Assembly: GCA_017524385.1 (NCBI GenBank)
Contig: JAFWSS010000156.1
Span: 1-63,996 of the forward strand
Length of the DNA stretch: 63,996 nt
DNA from: Prevotella sp.
GTDB taxonomy: Bacteria > Bacteroidota > Bacteroidia > Bacteroidales > Bacteroidaceae
Reading direction: 5' to 3'
Shown here: in pieces, positions 25,123 through 32,548 of the stretch
Layout of the letters: each line of letters opens with the position of its first letter
Position numbering within the stretch: position 1 is the stretch's first letter
Translations under genes and position numbers: made by a program
The notes under the pieces: generated by a model
Database searches by the model: none
Seen by the model: only the letters and a program-made list of their open reading frames with translations
What the model was told of the DNA's origin: nothing

Positions 25123-26616
25123 TCATTTCCACACTTCTTGGATGGCATTGCCTATGCAGCAGTCGGGCATCTGGATGTGAAGCATGGCGCAGACAGTGGG
25201 TGCGATGTCGGTCATGAAGGTGGGGGTGCTGGTGCTGCCCTCCTTCACGTTCCATCCCATGAAGATGAGGGGGATGTGGGAGTCGTCGGGATTCCAAGTG
25301 CCATGGGAGGTGCCTTTGTAGGTGGGGCCGACGGTGCCGTGCATGTGACTGCCTTGCAACACCACCATGATGTCTCCGCTGCGGAGCCGGTGATAGCCGT
25401 TGATGATGCGTTCACGAAGGAACTGGGGCACGGTGGAGTTTTGCACGTCTTCATAATCCAATACATAAGCAAACTGTGGGTCTTCACGCAGTGTTTCCAC
25501 TACTTTCTTTTTCACTTGCGTGAAGTCAAGGTTGTGCGCGGCGATGAATTCACGGTCAAGATACAAACGGCAGTCCATCACCTCTTTGATGTAATTGCCT
25601 TCCACACCAAAATGCTGTGCGAGGGCGTTGTTCACTTTCTCTTTCGCAGGCCGCGACGAAAAGCCCCCGCCTGGCATTTTGTGTTCGTTGAGGAAATTGC
25701 CGTTGTGCACGGCGCCGTGGTCGGCTGTAAGGAAGAGAAGGTAGTTGCTGCTGCCGATTTCACGGTCGAGCACGCGTAGGAAATGTGCAAGGTCCTTGTC
25801 GAGTTGCATGTACACTTCTCGGTTTTCCTTGCCACGGGTGCTGTAGGTATGGCCGATGGCGTCGGTGGATGAGATGCTCACTGCTAGCATGTCGGTCGTT
25901 TCATGCTTGCCCAGGTGTTCGTTTTTAAGCGCTTCCTCTGCCATTTTGAAGGTCATGGTCACACCTTTGTTGGAGGTTTTGATGTCGAACCCCGACTCGG
26001 TGTTGTTGTTACGGTTGAAATTCTCCACCCAGCGGGGGAGTTTGTCCATGTAATAACTGCTGGTGATGAAATGACCTGCTTTCGTGTCCCACCAATAGGC
26101 GGCGTCGGCAGAATGGCCGGCGGGAAGGATTGCGGCACGGTCTTTCAAGGCGACACCGATGACTTTCGACTTGAAGTTGGTGGCAAGTTTCAGTTGGTCG
26201 CCTATCGTGTTGGCCAGAAGGTTGCGTGGGGAACAGAAACCGTCGCTGTTTTCCGGAGAACTGCCTACGGCATGGACGGTGTTGTCTGTAACGCTGGTTA
26301 CGTTGACGCCGTTGAGAAGGAAATTGTTGCCGGCGATGCCGGAGAATGCAGGCACCGAACCGGTGTAAACGCACGAGTGACCGATTGCGGTAACGGTGGG
26401 AACATAGGGAATCATAGTGTTCTCGCAACTGAAACCGTTGTTCAGCAGTCGTTTCAAACCGCCGTCATCGTATTGGTCATAATAATAATATAGGTAGTCC
26501 CATCTCATCTGATCTACTACGATGCCTACTATAAGGCGAGGGCGATTGACTTCACTACCACACCAGGCTGCCATGCAGACTAATGTGAGGAGGAGGGTTG
26601 TGATTGTTTTTTTCAT
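25123..26616 (-). CDS. PafA-like periplasmic alkaline phosphatase
   Basis: The 497-aa secreted phosphomonoesterase of the alkaline phosphatase superfamily has the signal MKKTITTLLLTLVCMAAWC. RPRLIVGIVVDQMRWDYLYY supplies the first metal aspartate. YVPTVTAIGHSCVYTGSVPA holds the catalytic threonine (Thr74 or Thr76), as in PafA rather than the Ser of E. coli PhoA. Other metal ligands appear in VSISSTDAIGHTYSTRG, LFLTADHGAVHNGNF and VLQGSHMHGTVGPTY. It would release phosphate from organic phosphomonoesters. Flanking genes give no functional link; its start region faces the gap that holds the orphan promoter. Confidence 0.88.
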   Translation of the reverse strand: MKKTITTLLLTLVCMAAWCGSEVNRPRLIVGIVVDQMRWDYLYYYYDQYDDGGLKRLLNNGFSCENTMIPYVPTVTAIGHSCVYTGSVPAFSGIAGNNFLLNGVNVTSVTDNTVHAVGSSPENSDGFCSPRNLLANTIGDQLKLATNFKSKVIGVALKDRAAILPAGHSADAAYWWDTKAGHFITSSYYMDKLPRWVENFNRNNNTESGFDIKTSNKGVTMTFKMAEEALKNEHLGKHETTDMLAVSISSTDAIGHTYSTRGKENREVYMQLDKDLAHFLRVLDREIGSSNYLLFLTADHGAVHNGNFLNEHKMPGGGFSSRPAKEKVNNALAQHFGVEGNYIKEVMDCRLYLDREFIAAHNLDFTQVKKKVVETLREDPQFAYVLDYEDVQNSTVPQFLRERIINGYHRLRSGDIMVVLQGSHMHGTVGPTYKGTSHGTWNPDDSHIPLIFMGWNVKEGSTSTPTFMTDIAPTVCAMLHIQMPDCCIGNAIQEVWK

Positions 26617-26708
26617 GATTGAAATATGCTTGTGACTGCAAATATAGTTATTTTTGTAGTCAAATAAGGAGAAAAAAGGGAAAAAAAGTGATTTTTCCTT
26701 TACTTTGT

Positions 26709-26739
26709 TTTGTCATTTCATAAAAAAGTGTTATTTTTG
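26709..26739 (+). promoter_or_regulatory. Orphan consensus promoter pointing into a 490-bp gap
   Basis: TTTG (26709-26712) and TATTTTTG (26732-26739) are separated by 19 nt. The orientation is plus, yet both flanking annotated genes are on the minus strand. Transcription would start about 26746. Confidence 0.6.
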
Positions 26740-26792
26740 CGACAAAATTGATTGGAAAATAAAAAACACATCTTTTGACGTTACATTCAAGC

Positions 26793-26894
26793 ATGTGGAG
26801 GGGAAGCCCCATCCTGCATGTCATTGATGGAATATGCCAGTCAGAAACCGTTGCCTTTGGCATCGGGCAAGATAGTGTTATTGTGGTTAGATAA
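26793..26894 (+). CDS. Candidate 33-aa small protein or sRNA
   Basis: A short frame begins MWRGSPILHVIDGIC and ends GQDSVIVVR, about 47 nt downstream of the orphan promoter. The same stretch can fold (GGAGGGGAAGCCCCATCC hairpin at its 5' end; ATGCCA...TGGCAT later), so a non-coding RNA is equally possible. There is no recognised family. Confidence 0.25.
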   Translation: MWRGSPILHVIDGICQSETVAFGIGQDSVIVVR

Positions 26895-26968
26895 TTCTCA
26901 TAGATATATTCATATTTTACTCGACAGGATAATTTGAGTGTTAGTTTCAGGGTATATTAAGAAAATTT

Positions 26969-27073
26969 TCAATGCTGATCTTTTAATTCTGTGACACCCA
27001 AAAATTCCTCCACCGTGAGGTGCGGGAATTGGCGGGGGTCATTTTCCTTAGAAATGCAGAAGGCGCGCACCAT
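26969..27073 (-). CDS. Candidate 34-aa small ORF downstream of the PqqD-like gene
   Basis: The frame begins MVRAFCISKENDPRQF and continues PHLTVEEFLGVTELKDQH. Composition is protein-like. Its ATG falls inside the loop of the 16-bp hairpin that follows the PqqD-like gene, so translation would depend on that structure. It could be a precursor peptide for the neighbouring cassette, or part of a repeated intergenic element. Confidence 0.3.
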   Translation of the reverse strand: MVRAFCISKENDPRQFPHLTVEEFLGVTELKDQH

Positions 27074-27092
27074 TACGGTGCGCGCCTTCTGC
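27056..27092. terminator. Strong 16-bp hairpin after the PqqD-like gene
   Basis: Perfect arms (GCAGAAGGCGCGCACC and complement) enclose the loop ATTAC, 15 bp past the PqqD-like stop. A second weaker hairpin (AATTCC..CACC with GGTG..GGAATT) lies at about 27003-27030 and is followed, on the minus strand, by a T-run. Confidence 0.75.
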
Positions 27093-27107
27093 TTTCGGTA
27101 ATAACGT

Positions 27108-27380
27108 TTATGGTTCTACTATACCAGCGCTAATCCATGTCTCCACGAGTTTGGTCACGTGTGAGCGCACTTCCTCGGCATTGGGGTTGTCATACTCTTC
27201 AAGGAGCAGTTTCACCAAGTCGTCGATGGTGAATTCCTTTCCGCAGACGTTTTCCCAAAGGAAGGCGGATGTCTCGTTCATACTGATTACATTGGTGTAG
27301 TCGATGTTCTCTTTTCCTTCGGCAACCATGATTTTCTCACCACAGATATCGCGAAGGACAAATCCTGTCTTTGCTTTCAT
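27108..27380 (-). CDS. PqqD-like RiPP recognition element protein
   Basis: The 90-aa protein has the PqqD winged-helix pattern: GFVLRDICGEKIMVAEG, NVISMNETSAFLWENVCG, FTIDDLVKLLLEEYDNPNAE, then HVTKLVETWISAGIVEP. In ribosomally made modified peptides such domains bind the leader of the precursor and present it to enzymes. It is the last gene of a minus-strand run, 17 bp after an S26-like peptidase and downstream of an HPr-kinase-like ATPase. No radical-SAM or cyclase gene is present, so the chemistry is unknown. Confidence 0.88.
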   Translation of the reverse strand: MKAKTGFVLRDICGEKIMVAEGKENIDYTNVISMNETSAFLWENVCGKEFTIDDLVKLLLEEYDNPNAEEVRSHVTKLVETWISAGIVEP

Positions 27381-27397
27381 TTCTTATTGTTTTTTGT

Positions 27398-28045
27398 TTA
27401 TGATGATTTCTGATGTACGTATTTTTTTACTATCTCAGTGATTTCTTTGCTGTTCAACGATTTGTAACTCTTGAGTTTGAAAATGTTGAGCCAGATGTAT
27501 CTATAGAATGCAAGCAGCCATCGGCGCATGGGGCGCATTTTGACCCAAAACCAGGAATAGGTCTTCCATTTCATTCCATCTGTCCGGTCAACCTTGTGGC
27601 GTCCCTTGCGTATGAAACCAACGACACTTGCACGGATGTCGCATGTCTTGCAGTATTCACAATGGTAGTTGCCATCGCCCATCAGTGTGACGTTGTCGTT
27701 CTCTATCTTTATTATTCTGTGCAACACATAGTGCCTGGGTTCGATTTCTGCCAGAACAGGATCCCCAACTTTCACGTTTTTGGGTGAAATGAGGATGCCG
27801 ATGTCTCGGTTGCTTTCCAAGAAGGGGCGCATGCTGTTGCCTCGGAGTCTTAATGTGCAAGTCTTTCCTTCCTCTCTATTGAGGGCATCGATGAGAAGTG
27901 GGAAGATGAGTTCATTGGATACGTCTATGTTGTTCCCACCTCGGTCTACCTCTCGTTGCCCACCGTCGTGGCGGTGCAAATAGTTAAACAACTTCTCTTT
28001 GGGCGAGAAGAGCAAGTTGAGAAATTTTTTCAATAAACGACGCAT
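27398..28045 (-). CDS. S24/S26-type signal-peptidase-like protein
   Basis: The 215-aa protein carries the S26-type serine motif TLRLRGNSMRPFLE (Ser71), followed by VGDPVLAEIEPRHYVLHRII. There His109 sits where bacterial signal peptidase I has its lysine, the Ser-His arrangement of the S26B type. A later VTLMGDGNYHCEYC completes the fold (second Cys pair CEYCKTC). A basic, aromatic C-terminus (MRPMRRWLLAFYRYIWLNIF) may lie at the membrane. There is no N-terminal transmembrane segment as in housekeeping LepB. It sits between the HPr-kinase-like and PqqD-like genes and may mature a modified peptide. Confidence 0.82.
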   Translation of the reverse strand: MRRLLKKFLNLLFSPKEKLFNYLHRHDGGQREVDRGGNNIDVSNELIFPLLIDALNREEGKTCTLRLRGNSMRPFLESNRDIGILISPKNVKVGDPVLAEIEPRHYVLHRIIKIENDNVTLMGDGNYHCEYCKTCDIRASVVGFIRKGRHKVDRTDGMKWKTYSWFWVKMRPMRRWLLAFYRYIWLNIFKLKSYKSLNSKEITEIVKKYVHQKSS

Positions 28046-28081
28046 GCTGAAGTGTTCTTGTCTTTTGAAGGATGGTTGGCA

Positions 28082-28984
28082 TCACTGTTCTTTGACAGCA
28101 ATGGCCTCACAGCATACCTCTGCTGCTTCCCTGTCGGGTAGGCAGTGGAGAATGTATGTTTTTGTTGTCTCGACGATTTTTGTCACGGTGTCACCCATGC
28201 GATGGTACATCTTGTCCCATTTCAGTCCGGAGCATGAGGGTAGCACGGAGGTGAAGCCTTCGATGGGGGAGAGCGGTTCCACCCAATTGTGGTCGTCGCG
28301 GTCGATACGTGTCAAAGCACCCAGCCTGGCCTTTATATTCCTGTAGCATGGGGTCTTGCCACTCCAAGGACTGCCGTAGATGTAGGCCTTTCCATCGATG
28401 ATGCGGATGATGGGGTTGTCGTCGTTCATCAAGTCGCAGTTTGGAATGTGACGGAGCCAATTGCTCACTTGAGTCGATTTGCCAGTCCCACTCGACGCAT
28501 GGAAAGCGTAGCCATAACCGTTGTGCCTGACCAAGGAGGCATGTATGAGAAGGGTGTCCTTGAAACTGCCTGCAATGGTGTAACCCATCATCATGGCGTT
28601 GTGGATGCCGTAACTTCTCATGTCGTAATTGCCGGTGAGAGCGCATTTTATTTCAGTTCCATACTCGCTGGCCTGCAACAGGCAGCATTCCGTGCCTTGC
28701 AAGTCTTTGAAGATGAATTGGTGTCCTCCACTTTTCATCTCATCGACGATGATGTCGCCGTTGCCTGTTTCAAAAACACGTATCCTCTCTTTGTCTTCCT
28801 TTGCTACAGGCTTGAGGTCGTCGTCGATGGTGATTTCATACAACAATTCGTGTCCTTCTGCGCTTTCCACAAGGAAAGGGTAGTAGGAACGCATCAAATT
28901 CATGTTGTTGTGGGTGGTGTCAAGGAAATTGACTTTCACATAGTGGTCGCCTATGCAGAAATACCTTGTTTCTGGATTGTTCAT
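28082..28984 (-). CDS. HPr-kinase-like P-loop protein
   Basis: The 300-aa cytosolic protein shows a Walker A motif, AFHASSGTGKST (Lys169), in the context LLIHASLVRHNGYGYAFHAS, the look of the HprK/P C-terminal domain. A downstream acidic site NCDLMNDDNPIIR (about 183-194) and GSPWSGKTP fit the same fold. About 140 N-terminal residues have no recognised family. True HPr kinase/phosphorylase is about 310 aa with a different N-domain, and Bacteroidales generally lack a full PTS, so another substrate is likely. HprK-like proteins recur in RiPP clusters together with PqqD-like proteins. It heads the three-gene cassette. Confidence 0.8.
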   Translation of the reverse strand: MNNPETRYFCIGDHYVKVNFLDTTHNNMNLMRSYYPFLVESAEGHELLYEITIDDDLKPVAKEDKERIRVFETGNGDIIVDEMKSGGHQFIFKDLQGTECCLLQASEYGTEIKCALTGNYDMRSYGIHNAMMMGYTIAGSFKDTLLIHASLVRHNGYGYAFHASSGTGKSTQVSNWLRHIPNCDLMNDDNPIIRIIDGKAYIYGSPWSGKTPCYRNIKARLGALTRIDRDDHNWVEPLSPIEGFTSVLPSCSGLKWDKMYHRMGDTVTKIVETTKTYILHCLPDREAAEVCCEAIAVKEQ

Positions 28985-29009
28985 TTGTTTATGTTTGGAT
29001 GAATTGGTT

Positions 29010-29564
29010 TCAATGGCGTGGAGGAACGGTGGGGGGAACGTCGCTGTCGCTTCCCTTGCGCGTGGATTCCAACTTGCGCGTCTTTTTCTTCTTCGACTTC
29101 TCTGCCTTTTGGGCAGCCTTCTCGTCTATCACGACTCCTTCTTCGTAAATGTTGTCGGAAGGTTCGGCTTTGAACTTGAATTCCAATTCGTCTATCAAGC
29201 GGATGTCGAAATTTTTGGGATGCTTTTTGCTGCCTTCCAGTTTCTTGAGCAACTTGTTCTTCTTCTTCAAGATGTCTTTTGCTTTTGTGGCATAGGCCAC
29301 ATAGCATACGCGTGAAGACATGCCTTGTTGAGAAAGGTAAGTGTTCAGTTGGTTGGTGTAATTGGATCGTTTCACAAGAAAGCCGGTCTTGTCTTGCACC
29401 CAGGCACTGTCTATGATTTGGATTTCTGTGATGTAGACCACGGAGTCGATGAAGGAGGCTGAAAAGCCGAAGATATAGATGGGGGTGCATCGGTCCTTAC
29501 CTTGCACATGCATGGAGCATAATGCCATGGTAAACAGGACGAATGCAATAAGTTTTTGTCTCAT
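29010..29564 (-). CDS. Secreted hypothetical protein with lysine-rich tail
   Basis: The 184-aa protein has a signal peptide (MRQKLIAFVLFTMALCSMHVQG). The core (TPIYIFGFSASFIDSVVYIT, IDSAWVQDKTGFLVKRSNYT) is followed by a lysine-rich coil (KAKDILKKKNKLLKKLEG) and a basic, low-complexity end (KAEKSKKKKTRKLES). Similar envelope proteins are common in Bacteroidales but I know no function. It lies 25 bp upstream of the HPr-kinase-like gene, on the same strand, and could share its transcript. Relation to the cassette is uncertain. Confidence 0.75.
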   Translation of the reverse strand: MRQKLIAFVLFTMALCSMHVQGKDRCTPIYIFGFSASFIDSVVYITEIQIIDSAWVQDKTGFLVKRSNYTNQLNTYLSQQGMSSRVCYVAYATKAKDILKKKNKLLKKLEGSKKHPKNFDIRLIDELEFKFKAEPSDNIYEEGVVIDEKAAQKAEKSKKKKTRKLESTRKGSDSDVPPTVPPRH

Positions 29565-29638
29565 CTGGGTTTGTTGATTCCTTGTTTCCTTAATATGTTG
29601 CCTTTTGTGGACGGTAGGCTCCGTATCTCATTCCTAGG

Positions 29639-30505
29639 TCATTGGCCGAGGTAGGTCTTCAGGAGCTTGTTCTTCGTGTTGTGGCGAAGTCGGCGGATGG
29701 CCTTTTCCTTGATTTGCCTGACGCGCTCCCTTGTGAGTCCGAATTTCTCGCCTATTTCCTCAAGCGTCATCTCGGGTTGGTTGATGCCGAAGAAGGCCTC
29801 TATGATGCGTCGCTCGCGCTCGCTAAGTGTCAGCAAGGCACGGTTGATTTCGTTTCGAAGAGACTCCATTACCAGTTCGGTGTCGGCCATGGGGGAGTCG
29901 GCGTTGGGCAGGATGTCGAGCAGGCTGTTGCCCTCTTCGCCTTCCACGAAAGGTGCGTCGACGGAGATGTGTCGCGTGTTCACCTTCAGGGCATCCTCTA
30001 TCTTTTCTTCGGGCAAGTCGACGCTGTCGGCTATTTCGTCGATGCTTGGACGGCGCTCGTGCTCTTGCTCAAATTGGTTGAGTATCTTGTTGATCTTGTT
30101 CACCGAGCCAACTTGGTTGAGTGGGAGCCTGACGATGCGGCTCTGCTCTGCGATGGCTTGCAGTATGCTTTGTCTGATCCACCAGACGGCATATGAGATG
30201 AACTTGAACCCGCGTGTCTCGTCGAATTTCTCGGCGGCTTTGATAAGCCCCAGGTTGCCCTCGTTGATGAGGTCAGGAAGGCTAAGACCGTGGTTCTGAT
30301 ACTGTTTTGCTACAGAGACGACGAATCGAAGATTGGCACGAGTGAGCTTCTCAAGTGCTTGGCGGTCGCCTTTCCTGATGCGTTGGGCAAGTTCCACTTC
30401 CTCCTCAACGGATATCAGTTCTTCCCGCCCGATTTCTTGCAGATACTTGTCGAGAGAGGCGCTCTCCCGATTCGTAATCGATTGCGTGATTTTCAGTTGT
30501 CTCAT
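29639..30505 (-). CDS. rpoD: Primary sigma factor RpoD/SigA (short Bacteroidetes type)
   Basis: This is the housekeeping sigma subunit of RNA polymerase. The 288-aa form lacks region 1.1 and the large non-conserved insert, as usual in Bacteroidetes. Visible parts are region 1.2 ([20 protein letters not shown]), region 2 ([40 protein letters not shown]), region 3, and region 4 ([20 protein letters not shown]). It would direct transcription from the TAnnTTTG promoters seen across the window. A TATTTTTG box on the minus strand at 30529-30536 is its probable -7. Confidence 0.96.
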   Translation of the reverse strand: MRQLKITQSITNRESASLDKYLQEIGREELISVEEEVELAQRIRKGDRQALEKLTRANLRFVVSVAKQYQNHGLSLPDLINEGNLGLIKAAEKFDETRGFKFISYAVWWIRQSILQAIAEQSRIVRLPLNQVGSVNKINKILNQFEQEHERRPSIDEIADSVDLPEEKIEDALKVNTRHISVDAPFVEGEEGNSLLDILPNADSPMADTELVMESLRNEINRALLTLSERERRIIEAFFGINQPEMTLEEIGEKFGLTRERVRQIKEKAIRRLRHNTKNKLLKTYLGQ

Positions 30506-30557
30506 ATAGCATTAATCTAAAGTGGTTGCAAAAATACAGACTTTTTTGGAAAACAGC

Positions 30558-30589
30558 AAGCAAATGCGCAAATATTTGCGCATTTGCTT
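30558..30589. terminator. Terminator hairpin between htrA and rpoD
   Basis: Near-perfect palindrome with 15-bp arms AAGCAAATGCGCAAA / TTTGCGCATTTGCTT, flanked by T-rich sequence. It closes htrA and overlaps the -33 side of the rpoD promoter. Confidence 0.75.
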
Positions 30590-30641
30590 GATTTTGATGG
30601 ATGTTCTAGCCTTTGTCAAGGGCTTTTCCACTATTTGTGCC

Positions 30642-32075
30642 TCAGTCGTTGAGTGAGAATCCGATGTATTTTTTCTTGCCTGTGGGATAGATGCCTTGGA
30701 TGTAGATGACGGCATCTTTGCTGCTGGCGGCTTCCTTCACAGCATTCTGCAAATCGTCGATCGTCCTCATTGGCTCTTCGTTCACTTTTTGGATGATGAA
30801 ACCTTTCGTCAGGCCTTCGTCGGCAAGCTTGCCTTTGTTCACTTTGGTGATTTCAAGACCGTAACTGATGCCTAGTTGCTTCTTCTGCTCGTCGGTGATT
30901 TCGCGGAAGTTGGCTCCCAGTACGTCGAGGTCGGCATTCTTTACAACGTCGGTGTTGCCTTGCATGTTCTTCAATGTCGCAGTCTTTTCCTTCTTCACCT
31001 TCTTGTGCAGGTAGGTCACTTTCACTTTTTCACCAGGCCGCTTGTTGGCAAGGATTTCTTGAAGTTCAGCCATCTTTGTCACCTTCTTTCCATCCACTGC
31101 GATGATGACGTCGCCTTTTTCCAAACCTGCCTCTTCGCCGGCACCGCCTTCTTCCACTTCATTGATATAAACGCCTTCGTTGGTTCCAAGGTCAACATCT
31201 TCGCCCTTCGCTTTCTGCTCGTCGATGTAGCGGTGGACGTCCTGTCCCTTGATGGCTAGGATGGCGCGTTGCACGGTGCCGTATTTCTTCAAGTCATCTA
31301 CCACCTTGTTCATAATAGTGGTGGGAATGGCAAAACCGTAACCGCTATAACTGCCGGTTTGGGAGTAAAGCATGGCATTGATGCCAACAAGTTCGCCTTG
31401 GGAGTTCACAAGGGCGCCGCCGGAGTTGCCTTGGTTGATGGCTGCATCGGTTTGTATGAAGGATTCCACACCATTGGCATAGAGGGAGCGTGCCTTGGCG
31501 CTCACGATGCCTGCCGTCACGGTGGAGTTGAGGTTGAAGGGGTTGCCGACAGCAATCACCCATTCACCGACTTTGAGTTTCTCTGAGTCGCCCACGACGA
31601 GGAATGGAAGGTTTTTTCCATCCACCTTGATGAGAGCGAGGTCGGTAGTCTTGTCGGTGCCTATGATGCGTGCGGTAAACTCTCTGTTGTCGTTTAGCGT
31701 GACAGTTAGCTCGTCGGCGCCATCGACGACATGGTTGTTGGTGACAATGTATCCGTCAGAGGAGATGATGACACCGGAGCCGCTGGCTTCCCTCTTGGGG
31801 GTTTGCACTTTACGCTGCTGTTTCTGTCCGTTGCCGGGATTGCCGAAGAAACCAAAGGGGTCGAAGTCGAAGAAGTCGCTGAACGGGTCTTCCATTTCGA
31901 TGGTTCTTACTTTGGAGTTTTGCACGTACTTGATGTGTACCACTGCTGGCACTGCTTTTTCGGCAGCATAGGTCAGGTCCACCGGCCCATTGTTGGCGGC
32001 ACTCTGTGCCCCTGCAGAGATCATGAGGGCGAATGCCAAGGCTGCTGTTTTCATGCTTTGCTTATTTGTTTTCAT
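30642..32075 (-). CDS. htrA: Periplasmic serine protease/chaperone HtrA (DegP/DegQ type)
   Basis: The 477-aa protease degrades or refolds damaged envelope proteins. The start MKTNKQSMKTAALAFALM gives a signal peptide; a second Met six residues on is an alternative, and an 18-codon upstream extension is rejected. The trypsin-like domain has the full triad: His115 in IVTNNHVVDG, Asp145 in TDLALIKV, Ser218 in NQGNSGGALV. Two PDZ domains follow (GVYINEVEEGGAGEEAGLEK; ITKVNKGKLADEGLTKGFII). A Phe/Asp-rich loop (FSDFFDFDPFGFFG) is the usual regulatory LA-type insert. It is monocistronic. Confidence 0.94.
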   Translation of the reverse strand: MKTNKQSMKTAALAFALMISAGAQSAANNGPVDLTYAAEKAVPAVVHIKYVQNSKVRTIEMEDPFSDFFDFDPFGFFGNPGNGQKQQRKVQTPKREASGSGVIISSDGYIVTNNHVVDGADELTVTLNDNREFTARIIGTDKTTDLALIKVDGKNLPFLVVGDSEKLKVGEWVIAVGNPFNLNSTVTAGIVSAKARSLYANGVESFIQTDAAINQGNSGGALVNSQGELVGINAMLYSQTGSYSGYGFAIPTTIMNKVVDDLKKYGTVQRAILAIKGQDVHRYIDEQKAKGEDVDLGTNEGVYINEVEEGGAGEEAGLEKGDVIIAVDGKKVTKMAELQEILANKRPGEKVKVTYLHKKVKKEKTATLKNMQGNTDVVKNADLDVLGANFREITDEQKKQLGISYGLEITKVNKGKLADEGLTKGFIIQKVNEEPMRTIDDLQNAVKEAASSKDAVIYIQGIYPTGKKKYIGFSLND

Positions 32076-32548
32076 TGTTTGATGTATGTGGTTGATATAT
32101 GGTCTTTGCTTTGGAAGGACGGCGACCATGCTTGTGGATGTGTCGCCCCCTGCTTATGCGAATGCAAATTTAGACCCAAAATTTGTTAATTGACAATTTC
32201 CATGAAAATATTTGTCCTCTTTTAACAATCATTCAATTAGTGTTAACTATCATATGGGGGTTTTAAATACTATTTTACGTTTCTTCACGTCATTGTTGGC
32301 TATGACGGCCATGACATTTTGTCATATTGCAAAGCAAGGGTTTGTCTGACTGTCACACCCAGTCCGGCCTTGCCTGGCTTGTCCCCACGTCCGAATGGTA
32401 CGCTCCGTCTGGTTGGTCAGCCCCGCCCGAAAAATAGTGGCAAAGTGTCGCTCAAAAGCATTTTTTCTTGTTTTTTTACCACGGTTTCATTTTTTTTTCG
32501 TATTTTTGTCGGTCGAATAGCATTCAAAAATTTAAAAAAGGTTCTCAG
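32076..32548. other. Divergent intergenic region between htrA and the C10 peptidase
   Basis: It contains a minus-strand -7 box for htrA (TAAATTTG, 32165-32172), a perfect inverted repeat ATGACA-TTT-TGTCAT (32311-32325), and a T-rich leader with TATTTTTG (32501-32508) as probable -7 box of the C10 peptidase gene. A proline-rich open frame near 32320-32550 is not convincing as a gene. Confidence 0.5.
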
